The position numbers and the translations under genes are program-made. From an uncultured Verrucomicrobiales bacterium (GTDB lineage Bacteria > Verrucomicrobiota > Verrucomicrobiia > Verrucomicrobiales > Akkermansiaceae), in the NCBI GenBank assembly GCA_937901085.1, contig CALCHQ010000102.1, positions 1-64,000 of the forward strand: a stretch of DNA of 64,000 nucleotides. The letters are read 5' to 3'. Below the pieces are notes generated by a model. That model was not told where the DNA came from and did not search any database. It worked only from the letters and a program-made list of their open reading frames with translations. This document shows, one piece after another, positions 17,822 to 26,577 of this stretch. Every line of letters starts with the position of its first letter. Within the stretch, counting starts at the first letter, position 1.

Positions 17822-19228
17822 ATGAAAATTCATTTCTGTGGAGCAGCTGAAACAACGACAGGTTCCCAGCACCTGCTGGAAATCAACGGCAGAAAAATCC
17901 TGCTGGACTGTGGTATGTACCAGGGGCACCGCGAAGACCAGATGCGAATCAACCGCGAGTTCCCCTACTTCAATCCCGCCGATATCGACTGCGTGGTGCT
18001 TTCCCATGCCCACATCGACCACTCCGGCAACCTGCCCAACCTGGTCAAGAAAGGCTATAAGGGATTCATTTACAGCACCCATGCCACACGCGACCTCTGC
18101 CAGATTATGCTGGCGGATTCTGCCCGCATCCAGGAAAGTGACTGTAAGTTCCTCAATAAAATGAGCGCCCGCAAAGGCGGCAGCGGCAAGGTGGCGGAAA
18201 TCATCTACACCGAACAGGATGCCGAAGCCTGCCTGCGGCGCTTCATTAACATCGGCTACGAGATACCCTTCCCCATCATGCCCGGAGTCACCCTCACCTT
18301 CTACGATGCCGGACACATTCTGGGCGCAGCCCAAATCGTACTCGACATCGACGATGAGGAGGACGGACAGCACAAGCGCCTGCTGTTTTCCGGAGATGTA
18401 GGCCGTGGTAACAATGAACTCCTGCGTGACCCCGTACCAGTGCCGGATGTCGACATCATGCTCATGGAATGCACCTATGGAGGGAGGCACCACGAAGCCC
18501 CCAGCCGCGATGATGAAACATTCTGCCGCACCATCCGCGATGCGCTCAAACGCGGAGGCAATGTCTACATTCCCTCCTTTGCTGTTGAACGCACCCAGCA
18601 GCTGCTCTACCTTCTCAACCGCGCCTACAAGGAAGGGCGTCTGCCTAACTACCAGGTCTATGTGGACAGCCCCATGGCGGTGAGCGCCACGGAAATCTTC
18701 CGCATTCACCCCGAATGCTTCAACAAGGAAGTGTACGACTTCCTCTTTGCCGAACGTGATCCTTTCCATTTCGAACAGCTGCACATGGTACGGAGCATCT
18801 CGGAATCGCAGAGACTCAACAATCTGAGAGAAAACGCCATCATCATCTCCGCCTCTGGCATGTGTGAAGCCGGGCGCATTCTGCACCACCTCAAGAACGG
18901 TATCGGCCGTCCCAACAACACCGTCCTGTTCGTCGGCTACTGTGCCGCCAACACGCTGGGCCGCCGCATCCTCAGCGGTGCGCTCGAAGTCCGTATTCTG
19001 GGAGACCTCTACCCTGTACGAGCCCGAATAGAATCCCTCGACTCCTTCTCCGGCCATGCCGACCACCAGGAACTGCTCCAATACTTCCATGCTACCGGTG
19101 GCCGCAAATCCAAAGTCTACCTGGTACACGGCGAAAAGGAATGCTCCGCCGCCATGCTCCAGGCCTTGCAGCAAGAACATAATGGAGACATTGAAATTGC
19201 CCGGCTGAACACCACCGTAAACTGCTGA
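17822..19228 (+). CDS. Beta-CASP metallo-hydrolase (RNA-processing MBL protein)
   Basis: 468 aa from ATG 17822; a GTG directly before it (17819) is also possible. MBL fold with SHAHIDHSGNLPNL (HxHxDH), YDAGHILGAA and FSGDVGR metal motifs; beta-CASP insert with MECTYGGR and SGMCEAGRILHHL; and a C-terminal RMMBL part with FSGHADHQEL and YLVHGEKE. This is the CPSF73/YSH1-like class, which usually cleaves RNA. Target unknown. A second family member lies at 25202-26569. Confidence 0.88.
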   Translation: MKIHFCGAAETTTGSQHLLEINGRKILLDCGMYQGHREDQMRINREFPYFNPADIDCVVLSHAHIDHSGNLPNLVKKGYKGFIYSTHATRDLCQIMLADSARIQESDCKFLNKMSARKGGSGKVAEIIYTEQDAEACLRRFINIGYEIPFPIMPGVTLTFYDAGHILGAAQIVLDIDDEEDGQHKRLLFSGDVGRGNNELLRDPVPVPDVDIMLMECTYGGRHHEAPSRDDETFCRTIRDALKRGGNVYIPSFAVERTQQLLYLLNRAYKEGRLPNYQVYVDSPMAVSATEIFRIHPECFNKEVYDFLFAERDPFHFEQLHMVRSISESQRLNNLRENAIIISASGMCEAGRILHHLKNGIGRPNNTVLFVGYCAANTLGRRILSGALEVRILGDLYPVRARIESLDSFSGHADHQELLQYFHATGGRKSKVYLVHGEKECSAAMLQALQQEHNGDIEIARLNTTVNC

Positions 19229-19259
19229 CCGCCGGATATTCGAAAGCCATGCTTTTTGC

Positions 19260-19288
19260 TTGCTTCGCGCAGGGGCGCGTGGTAGACT
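19260..19288 (+). promoter_or_regulatory. Promoter of the purE-like gene
   Basis: TTGCTT (19260-19265), 17-bp spacer, TAGACT (19283-19288), 10 nt before ATG 19299. Confidence 0.5.
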
Positions 19289-19298
19289 ATGCGGTAGC

Positions 19299-19706
19299 AT
19301 GAAAGTCATCACTATCTACGGCAGCAAGAGCGACCTTCCCTTCATGGAACCGGCTCGCGTGTATTTCCAGGAAAACAACGTTGAACACGAAGAGGTTGTC
19401 TACTCTGCCCACCGTGACCTCCCCGCCCTCATTGACTATCTCAAGGAACTTGAAGCCAGCCAGACAAAGGCCGTACTGCTCTGCGTTGCAGGCCTTTCCG
19501 CCGCCCTGCCCGGCGTTGTGGTCATGAACACCGAGCTGCCCGTCATCGGCGTACCGGTGCCCTGCGGCCCGCTCAATGGCGTGGATGCCCTGCTGGCCAT
19601 CTCCCAGCTTCCCGGCGGCGTACCAGCCACCACCGTGGGTCTTCACAAGAAGACACCGGTCAATGCTGCTATGGCAGCCCACCGCATCATCAAACTGGCA
19701 GAATAA
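19299..19706 (+). CDS. AIR carboxylase / N5-CAIR mutase family (PurE-like), divergent
   Basis: 135 aa, shorter than typical PurE (~160). GSKSDLPFME at the N terminus and YSAHRD with Ser36-Ala-His38-Arg39 match the PurE substrate loop. PVIGVPVP, NGVDALLAISQLPGGVPATTVGL and NAAMAAHRI follow the family. The GGAAHLPG motif reads AGLSAALPG, so the second conserved His is Ala69, a pattern closer to class II (AIR-using) enzymes. It may be the purine-pathway enzyme or a specialised relative. It precedes pyrB by 44 bp. Confidence 0.75.
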   Translation: MKVITIYGSKSDLPFMEPARVYFQENNVEHEEVVYSAHRDLPALIDYLKELEASQTKAVLLCVAGLSAALPGVVVMNTELPVIGVPVPCGPLNGVDALLAISQLPGGVPATTVGLHKKTPVNAAMAAHRIIKLAE

Positions 19707-19750
19707 CGCCGCTCCGGGCCATCCCGGTGCCTCCTCCCCACCCTCACCAG

Positions 19751-20677
19751 ATGAGTACACCCAAAGACCTCCTGACCATCGACGCCCTCAGCGATGCCGA
19801 CATCCGCAGCATCCTGGAAGGCGCGGCGGAAATGAAAAAGGTATTCTGCAGCGGGCAGACACACCCGGCACTTGCCGGCAAATCCGTGCTGACGCTCTTC
19901 TACGAGCCCAGCACGCGCACCCGTTCATCCTTCGAGCTGGCCGCCCGCAAACTGCAGGCCGATGTCACCACCTTCTCCGTAGCCACCTCCTCTGTTGTGA
20001 AAGGAGAGAGCGTGCATGACACCATCGACACCCTCATGAGCATGCACATGGACTACATCATTGTGCGGCACAAGAACAGCGGCATCCCTGCGGTCATCGG
20101 CCGCCACGCCAAAGCCTCAGTCATCAACGCGGGAGACGGCGCCCATGCCCACCCCAGCCAGGCCTTTCTCGACGCCTTCACCCTGCAGGAGAAATACGGG
20201 GAGCTGGCAGGCAGGCGGGTCGTCATCATCGGCGACATCCTGCACAGCCGCGTGGCCCGCTCCACCAGCTGCATCCTGAAGCGACTGGGAGCATCGGTCG
20301 CTTACATGGGGCCCGGTCCCCTCGTCCCGGACGAAAAGCATACCGGCATTCCCCGTTTCACCAACTGGGATGCCGTGTTTGCCTGGAAGCCCGATGTCAT
20401 CTACCTTCTGCGCGTACAGAACGAGCGCATGGATACGCCCTATTTCCCTTCGGCAGACTATCACCAGGCCTTCGGCGTGACAGAAGAACGTCTCAAACGC
20501 ATTGATGCGCTGAATCTGAGCATCATGCACCCCGGACCGGTCAACCGCGGAGTCGAATTGTGCGACAGCGCCATGGAATACCGCAACAGCCTCATCTGCA
20601 ACCAGGTTGAAAACGGCGTAGCCGCCCGCATGAGCATTCTTTCCTACCTTACCCCCCGGTCTCAGCACCATGACTAA
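19751..20677 (+). CDS. pyrB: Aspartate carbamoyltransferase catalytic subunit
   Basis: 308 aa from ATG 19751. Joins carbamoyl phosphate and aspartate in pyrimidine synthesis. The carbamoyl-phosphate loop FYEPSTRTRSSFE is intact, as are HPSQAFLD-type GDGAHAHPSQAF and MHPGPVNRGVE near the C terminus. No pyrI regulatory subunit is adjacent; instead the next gene, overlapping by 8 bp, is a catalytically degenerate dihydroorotase homologue. This is the arrangement of Pseudomonas pyrB-pyrC', where the inactive partner is needed for holoenzyme assembly. Confidence 0.95.
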   Translation: MSTPKDLLTIDALSDADIRSILEGAAEMKKVFCSGQTHPALAGKSVLTLFYEPSTRTRSSFELAARKLQADVTTFSVATSSVVKGESVHDTIDTLMSMHMDYIIVRHKNSGIPAVIGRHAKASVINAGDGAHAHPSQAFLDAFTLQEKYGELAGRRVVIIGDILHSRVARSTSCILKRLGASVAYMGPGPLVPDEKHTGIPRFTNWDAVFAWKPDVIYLLRVQNERMDTPYFPSADYHQAFGVTEERLKRIDALNLSIMHPGPVNRGVELCDSAMEYRNSLICNQVENGVAARMSILSYLTPRSQHHD

Positions 20678-21959
20678 CACCTACATCACGAACGCCACCT
20701 GGGCCCCCACCGGAGAACGATTTGATATCCGCCTTGCACCAGGCCACAGCCAGGTTGTACCGGAACTGGGCGGCCTCACCATCAGCGATGCCGAAGTCCG
20801 CCCCGCCGGGCAGATGCCGATACCGGACCGCGCCCGCATCGTGGATGCAGAAGGCAAGCTGATTCTGCCTGCCCTGTTTGACCTGCACGCCAAAGTGGAA
20901 ATCGAGGGGCGCAGCAAGCGCGAATCCGTCACCCGTACCGGCCAGGCCGCCGTACAGGGTGGTGTGTGGGGCATGCTGGTGCAGCCCACCCCCGGCTTCA
21001 TGTTCGACAACAGCTCCGCGCTGGACAGCTTCCGCGAAGCGGTCGGTCAGCGTTCTGCGGCCGAAATGATACCGGCAGGTTGCATCTCCCAGGGAATGAA
21101 AGGAGACCAGCAGGCCCCCTACAACACTCTGGCGGCACGGGGTATCAGCATCCTGAGCGACGGAGGCGAACGCCCCGGCAATCTGCTCATGCTGCACCGC
21201 GCCATGAAGTATGTGGCCGAGCTTGATATGATTCTCGCCATCCGGGGCGATGTTCCCAGCATCACCGCCGGCACCTGCATCCACCCCGGCACTACAGCCT
21301 ACAAGCTGGGGCTGCACGGCACTCCCGCCTGCGCCGAGGAAATCGGTATCGAAATCATCATCCGCCTGGCGCACGATGCCGGATGCCGCCTGCATGTGCA
21401 GACCGTCAGCACTGCCGAGGGTGTTGAAATCATCCGCCGCGCAAAGGCCGCAGGGGCGCGCATTACCGCCGAGGTAGCGCTTCACCACCTGCTCTTCTCC
21501 CATGAGGATGTGGGCGAATTCGACACCAACTACAAGACCCTGCCCCCGCTGCGGGACAAGGCAGACACCGAAGCCCTGCTGGCTGGTGTGAAAGACGGAA
21601 CCATCGACTGCATCGTCTCCGACCACACACCCTGCACCCCCTTCTCCAAATTGCAGGATTTCCCCACCGCCCCGCAAGGTATGTGCCTTCTGGATCATTA
21701 CCTGCCCACCCTTTACACCCAGCTGGTGAAACCGGGCAAGCTGACATGGGCCGAACTGGTGCGCGCCTGCTGCACAGCGCCCTGTGCCATCGCCGCGCCC
21801 GAAGTAGCCGACCCGGCAGAACCGGAGGGCATGCCCCTGCTGCTTTTCGACCCCTCTGTTGAATACACAGTAACAGCCGACACGCTGCCCTGCGGGACAC
21901 TCAACACACCGCTTCTGGGCAGCACCCTCTGCGGCCATGTCACTTTACCTCTCCAATAA
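20670..21959 (+). CDS. Dihydroorotase homologue lacking metal ligands (PyrC'-like)
   Basis: 429 aa, amidohydrolase fold. The alignment to class I dihydroorotase is clear (ILPALFDLHAK, then a VSTAEGVEIIRRAKA block, ITAEVALHHLLF, and IVSDHTPC), but catalytic residues are gone. The HxHxR motif reads H73-A-K75-V-E77; the HxED region reads IRGD (191-194); and the His before VST is Thr245. Only His73 and Asp318 remain. It should not hydrolyse dihydroorotate. The 8-bp overlap with pyrB points to a structural role in an ATCase complex; the active PyrC must be elsewhere. Confidence 0.85.
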   Translation: MTNTYITNATWAPTGERFDIRLAPGHSQVVPELGGLTISDAEVRPAGQMPIPDRARIVDAEGKLILPALFDLHAKVEIEGRSKRESVTRTGQAAVQGGVWGMLVQPTPGFMFDNSSALDSFREAVGQRSAAEMIPAGCISQGMKGDQQAPYNTLAARGISILSDGGERPGNLLMLHRAMKYVAELDMILAIRGDVPSITAGTCIHPGTTAYKLGLHGTPACAEEIGIEIIIRLAHDAGCRLHVQTVSTAEGVEIIRRAKAAGARITAEVALHHLLFSHEDVGEFDTNYKTLPPLRDKADTEALLAGVKDGTIDCIVSDHTPCTPFSKLQDFPTAPQGMCLLDHYLPTLYTQLVKPGKLTWAELVRACCTAPCAIAAPEVADPAEPEGMPLLLFDPSVEYTVTADTLPCGTLNTPLLGSTLCGHVTLPLQ

Positions 21960-21962
21960 GCC

Positions 21963-22904
21963 ATGATTATCTACATCATCAGCGACGGCAAAAAAGGACA
22001 TCTTTCCCAGACACGAGGGCTGGCACAGGCCCTTATCGAACAAGCAAGCGAAGCAGCCCCCGACCGTGAACACGCCTGCTACGAAGTGGATATCACAGGC
22101 CTGAGCTGGCTGGGCAAACTCTTCTATAAAGGCAAGGAGCTGCCCCATCCCCGCCCGGATCTGATTCTGTGCGCCGGGCATGGTACCCACCTGGCAGCGC
22201 TGAGTCTCTCGCGCCACCTGCGGAGTCTGTGCATGGTCTGCATGCGTCCCAGCCTGCCGTCCGGCCTATTCGACCTGTGCATCACCCCGCGTCATGACCT
22301 GCCCGATGGCTTCACCGCCAATGGCCGTATCTTCCCGACAAACGGGGCCATCAATGCCATCCGCCCCACCCCTGAAGTTGAGAAGACCCAGAGTCTCATC
22401 CTCATCGGCGGCCCCAGCAAGAGCTACAACTGGGATGCCGAACTGGTACTCAACCAGCTTTCCTCCATTGCACGCATGACCACAACGCCCATCGTCCTCA
22501 CTACCTCCCGCCGCACGCCGGCAGACTTTGTGAACGACGTGGCAGCGGCCTGCCCGAACATCCGCGTCGTCCCCGTCGAGGAAACCGGTCCGAACTGGGT
22601 TCAGGAAAACCTTTCCAAAGCCAAGGAAGTGTGGGTCACGCAAGATAGCGTGAGCATGGTATACGAAGCACTCTCCAGCGGCGCTCCGGTCGGCATCATC
22701 GAAATGCCAGCCAAGGAAGGCCCCCACAAACCCGATGCCTCGCGCATTGCCCGTGGTCTCAACATGCTCATCGCAGATGGCAGCGTCTGCCGCTTCACCG
22801 AATGGGCCAAGACCAACACCATCCCCCAGACGGGCAAGGTACTCAACGAAGCCGCCCGCGCTGCTTCCTACATCCTGCAAAACTTCCCGAAACTTCTGCC
22901 ATGA
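21963..22904 (+). CDS. ELM1/GtrOC1-family protein
   Basis: 313 aa. Begins IYIISDGKKGHLSQTRGLAQAL, the family signature (shown in part), with LILCAGHGTH, LILIGGPSKSYNW and a C-terminal VTQDSVSMVYEALSSGAPVG, which resembles the nucleotide-sugar-binding half of GT-B glycosyltransferases. Bacterial members are often called 'mitochondrial fission ELM1 family' and sit with glycan genes. Its stop overlaps the start of the next glycosyltransferase by 4 bp (ATGA), so it is likely part of a lipopolysaccharide or other surface glycan operon. Confidence 0.8.
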   Translation: MIIYIISDGKKGHLSQTRGLAQALIEQASEAAPDREHACYEVDITGLSWLGKLFYKGKELPHPRPDLILCAGHGTHLAALSLSRHLRSLCMVCMRPSLPSGLFDLCITPRHDLPDGFTANGRIFPTNGAINAIRPTPEVEKTQSLILIGGPSKSYNWDAELVLNQLSSIARMTTTPIVLTTSRRTPADFVNDVAAACPNIRVVPVEETGPNWVQENLSKAKEVWVTQDSVSMVYEALSSGAPVGIIEMPAKEGPHKPDASRIARGLNMLIADGSVCRFTEWAKTNTIPQTGKVLNEAARAASYILQNFPKLLP

Positions 22905-24010
22905 AAATCATGCATCTGCTGCCGTCCCTCAGCTCCGGGGGCGTAGAACAAGTCGTTCTGGAACTCTGCGAAGGCCTGTGTGCCGCAGGAGTCGAGAATG
23001 TCGTGGTCTCGGCAGGCGGCAGCATGGTATCCGCCATCGAAGCAACCGGGGCACGGCACATCTCCCGCCCCATCGGCAAGAAAAGCATCTTCACCCTGCT
23101 CCAGGTCGGCCGCACGGCCCGACTCATCCGCGAGGAGAAGCCCGACATCCTGCACCTGCACTCACGCGTCCCGGCCTGGGTCGGACATCTGGCAGCACGG
23201 CGCATTCCAGCAGCCGAGCGCCCGGCCATCGTCTCCTCCTTTCACGGGTTCCACTCCGTCAATGCCTATTCGGCCATCATGGCCAGGGGGGAACGCGTCA
23301 TCGCCGTTTCCCGCTGCATGCGCGAGCATATTCTGACCAACTACCCCCAATGCCCGGAGGAAAGCATCGTCGTCATTCCCAACTCGGTGGATGCCACGCG
23401 CTTCAACCCCGCCTACAAACCCAGCGAAGCCTGGCTGGAGAAATGGCATGCAGATTACCCTGAACTTCAGGGAAAATACACCCTGTGCCTGCCGGGCCGC
23501 ATCACCCGCCTGAAAGGAGCAACCCACCTCGGTCCCATCCTGCGCCAGCTGAACAGCAGGGGCATCCCCGCACACGCCGTCATTGTCGGCGAAACGAAGA
23601 AAGGCAAGGAATCCTACCGCGATGAAGTCCAGGCCGGCTTTGAAGCTGAAGGTGTGGCTGATTGCGTCACCTGGACCGGCCACCGCCGCGACCTGGGGGA
23701 TGTTCTCTGCGTCTGCGACGTGACCCTCTCCCTCACTCTCCAGCCGGAATCCTTCGGCAAAACAACGCTGGAAGCGCTCTCGCTGGGGCGGCCAGTTGCG
23801 GGATACGAACACGGTGGCGTCGGCGAGCAGCTCGAACAATTCCTGCCCGATGGCATGGTAGCCGCCTGCGATGCCGATGCCATGGCCCGCCTCCTGGAGA
23901 AGTGGTATACCGAGCGGCCCACCCCCCGGACACCTGTACCTGCGCCCTACCGCCGCGAAGACATGATACAGGCTCACATCGACCTCTACCAGGGCCTTTG
24001 CCGGGGCTGA
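22901..24010 (+). CDS. Glycosyltransferase family 4 (first of tandem pair)
   Basis: 369 aa from ATG 22901 (ATGA overlap). GT-B fold. The N-terminal LPSLSSGGVEQVVLELCEGL is the classical acceptor-side start. The donor site is intact: GRITRLKG carries the Arg and Lys that hold the diphosphate, and PESFGKTTLEALS carries both glutamates of the EX7E motif. Uses a nucleotide-sugar donor for a surface glycan; donor and acceptor unknown. The next gene is a paralogue that lacks these residues. Confidence 0.87.
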   Translation: MKIMHLLPSLSSGGVEQVVLELCEGLCAAGVENVVVSAGGSMVSAIEATGARHISRPIGKKSIFTLLQVGRTARLIREEKPDILHLHSRVPAWVGHLAARRIPAAERPAIVSSFHGFHSVNAYSAIMARGERVIAVSRCMREHILTNYPQCPEESIVVIPNSVDATRFNPAYKPSEAWLEKWHADYPELQGKYTLCLPGRITRLKGATHLGPILRQLNSRGIPAHAVIVGETKKGKESYRDEVQAGFEAEGVADCVTWTGHRRDLGDVLCVCDVTLSLTLQPESFGKTTLEALSLGRPVAGYEHGGVGEQLEQFLPDGMVAACDADAMARLLEKWYTERPTPRTPVPAPYRREDMIQAHIDLYQGLCRG

Positions 24011-24025
24011 CAACACCGTTCCACC

Positions 24026-25153
24026 ATGAACCTGCTCCATATCAGCCCGCGGCTGAGTCCGGGCGGCATCAACCAGCTCGCAGCAGACATGGCCGTGGGG
24101 CTGCAGCAAGCCGGATTCCGGAACACGGTCATTTCACCACCGAACGAACTGGTCGGCCGCATGGCGGCCAGCTCGGTGCAGCACCAGAACATGCGCAGCC
24201 TGAGTCTGTTCAATTACCGGGCGCAGATACGGCGAATCGGGCGCATCATGCGAAGCACCCGGTCAGACCTCATCCTGACCTACACAACGCAGGCCACCTA
24301 TCTGGCCTGGATGGCCTGTAAGAATCTGCCGGAGGATGAACGGCCGCGCCTTATCGGCATCCACACCACCTACCCCCGACTCCGGGGCTGGATGCTCAGT
24401 CTGGAATGCTGTGATGCGCTGGTAGCCACCTCGCGCCACCTGCGCGATGAACTGATTCGCCGCGCCTCGCTTGACGCCGACCGCCACATCTGGATTGTCC
24501 CCTACGGAGTGAATGAGGAACTGTGCAACCCCTCCTACACCCCCTCTGCCACATGGCTGGAGCAATGGAAGCGCAGCTACCCGCAGAATACCCCTACGCT
24601 CAACATCTGCCTGGCCGGAGCCATTTCCCCGCTGCACGGACACGAAGACCTGCCAGACATTCTTCAGAAGCTCAACGAGGCCGGTGTAAATGCGCGGGTC
24701 TTCATTGCCGGAGACACAGCCCGCGCCAAACAGCGTTACCTGGCCAAAATCCAGAAACTTTTCAAGACACGGGGCATATCCAGGCAGGTCATCTGGCTGG
24801 GAAACCGCTCTGACCTGCGCGATGTTCTCTGCGCGAGCGATGTGGTCATCTCGCTGACCCGGCAACCTGCCTGCCATGACCGTGCCATTCTGGAAGCCCT
24901 GTCGCTGGGAAAGCCAGTAGCCGGATACGACCATGGCATCGTGGGTGAATTGCTGGATATCTACTTACCGGAAGGCCGCGTCGAGCCAGGAGACACGGCA
25001 GGCATAGCCGACCGCCTGGAGCAATGGAATGCCTACCGCCCTGTATTGGAAGGCTCCCTGCTCCGACCATACCGACTGGCTGATACCATACGCGGCATTG
25101 CCGAACTGTGTACATCCGTCTGCCAGGGGCGCAACACCGCGCCAAATCATTGA
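24026..25153 (+). CDS. GT4 glycosyltransferase paralogue with degenerate active site
   Basis: 375 aa, similar along its length to the gene before it (same start pattern PRLSPGGINQLAADMAVGL and shared WLEQWKRSYP / WLEKWHADYP element). The donor site has changed: the G-R-x-x-x-x-K motif reads GAISPLHG, with Ala199 for Arg and His204 for Lys, and EX7E reads PACHDRAILEALS with Ala282 for the first Glu (Glu290 kept). The frame is open throughout, so it is maintained as a protein. It may be a non-catalytic partner of the upstream enzyme or have altered chemistry. Confidence 0.8.
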   Translation: MNLLHISPRLSPGGINQLAADMAVGLQQAGFRNTVISPPNELVGRMAASSVQHQNMRSLSLFNYRAQIRRIGRIMRSTRSDLILTYTTQATYLAWMACKNLPEDERPRLIGIHTTYPRLRGWMLSLECCDALVATSRHLRDELIRRASLDADRHIWIVPYGVNEELCNPSYTPSATWLEQWKRSYPQNTPTLNICLAGAISPLHGHEDLPDILQKLNEAGVNARVFIAGDTARAKQRYLAKIQKLFKTRGISRQVIWLGNRSDLRDVLCASDVVISLTRQPACHDRAILEALSLGKPVAGYDHGIVGELLDIYLPEGRVEPGDTAGIADRLEQWNAYRPVLEGSLLRPYRLADTIRGIAELCTSVCQGRNTAPNH

Positions 25154-25178
25154 CAAGCCACCCGAAATAGAGTACCAT
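25150..25178 (+). promoter_or_regulatory. Promoter of the second beta-CASP gene
   Basis: Consensus TTGACA (25150-25155), 17-bp spacer, TACCAT (25173-25178). It overlaps the stop codon of the preceding gene and leaves a leader of about 16 nt. Confidence 0.7.
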
Positions 25179-25201
25179 CTGCCCCGAACTGAACACACCA
25201 G

Positions 25202-26569
25202 ATGATAAGTTTCACCAATCTATCCCGCTACACCGACATCGGTTCCAACTGCTATCTGCTCGATATGGACGGTGTACGCATTGTGCTGGACTCCGGCATG
25301 CACCCCAAGAAGGAGGGGGCAGATGCCACCCCTGAATTCAACCTCATCGGAGCAGCTGACCCCGATACCATCTTCATTACCCATTCCCATCTGGATCACA
25401 TCGGCACCCTCCCCGTCCTACAGGACAAGTACCCGGCAGCCGAAGTGAACATGACCGCAGCCACCTGTGAAGTCGGTCTCGCCATGCTGCACAACTCCGT
25501 CAACGTAATGACGGCCAAACGCACCCAGGAAGGCATCATCGACTACCCTTTCTACACCCACCAGGAACTGGACCACGCCGCGCGCTGCTGGATGCCCCGT
25601 CCCTACGGAACGCCCTTCCGCATCGGCCGCAACGGCCGCGTGCTGGCCACGCTACACGATGCCGGCCATATTCTGGGAAGCTGCGGAGTGGAGCTGGAAA
25701 GCGAAAGCGGCACCAGTATCCTCTATACAGGTGATGTACAGTTTGACAACCAGACCCTCATTGCCGGTGCCGATTTCCCCGAAGAGGGCATCGACATCCT
25801 CATCATGGAAAGCACACACGGCTGCACACAGCGCGCTACCGGTTACACCCGCGCCGCAGAATTGAAACGCTTTGCCGACACCATCCGCGAAGTGCTGGAA
25901 AACAACGGTGCCGTTCTCATTCCCGTCTTTGCGCTGGGCAAGAGTCAATGCCTGCTCACCGAAATCGGCCGTTTCAAGGAACAGGGACTCATTCCCGATG
26001 TTCCTGTCTATTTCGGCGGTCTGAGCTCCAAGATAACAGCCGTCTACGACAAACTGGCAGACAGCACCCCCCGGCTCAAACCTGGTTTCCGGATTAAGGA
26101 ACATGTGGAAACCCACGGCCTGCCTCGCCAGGGGAAAGCCCCCCTTGTGGCATCCCCCGGCAATATCTACCTTGTCTCCAGCGGCATGATGAGCGAACAC
26201 ACAGTCTCTCACATCCTGGCTGAACAAATCATCACCCACCCGGACGATGCCATCCTCTTTGTCGGGTACAGCGACCCGGAGACCCCGGCAGGCCGTATCA
26301 AGGCTACCAACCAGGGCGAACTGGTGCAGCTGCGGGCCAAGGGAGGCCAGGCCTACCCGCTCAAATGCCGCGTGGAATGCTTCGATTTCTCTGGCCATGC
26401 CACTCGCAGCGCGCTGATTGACTACGCCTGCAGGCTCAAGCCCCGGAAACTACTGCTGGTACACGGTGACCCGCCCGCGGTGGAATCCTTGTCCGACGAA
26501 TTGCAGCAGCTGCTGCCGGACACGGAAATCATCATCCCCGAGCCCGGCAAGCCGTTGCGGCTGGACTAA
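25202..26569 (+). CDS. Beta-CASP metallo-hydrolase, second copy
   Basis: 455 aa. THSHLDHIGTLP supplies the HxHxDH metal motif, LHDAGHILGSCG and YTGDVQ the next ligands, MESTHGCTQRA the beta-CASP Glu, and SSGMMSEHTVSHI its core. The C-terminal RMMBL motif reads FSGHATRSAL, with Thr where the other copy has Asp. Predicted RNA-directed nuclease. It differs markedly from the copy at 17822-19228, so the two are old paralogues, not a recent duplication. It converges with the phage-like gene, with 8 bp between stops. Confidence 0.87.
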   Translation: MISFTNLSRYTDIGSNCYLLDMDGVRIVLDSGMHPKKEGADATPEFNLIGAADPDTIFITHSHLDHIGTLPVLQDKYPAAEVNMTAATCEVGLAMLHNSVNVMTAKRTQEGIIDYPFYTHQELDHAARCWMPRPYGTPFRIGRNGRVLATLHDAGHILGSCGVELESESGTSILYTGDVQFDNQTLIAGADFPEEGIDILIMESTHGCTQRATGYTRAAELKRFADTIREVLENNGAVLIPVFALGKSQCLLTEIGRFKEQGLIPDVPVYFGGLSSKITAVYDKLADSTPRLKPGFRIKEHVETHGLPRQGKAPLVASPGNIYLVSSGMMSEHTVSHILAEQIITHPDDAILFVGYSDPETPAGRIKATNQGELVQLRAKGGQAYPLKCRVECFDFSGHATRSALIDYACRLKPRKLLLVHGDPPAVESLSDELQQLLPDTEIIIPEPGKPLRLD

Positions 26570-26577
26570 TACAGTCC

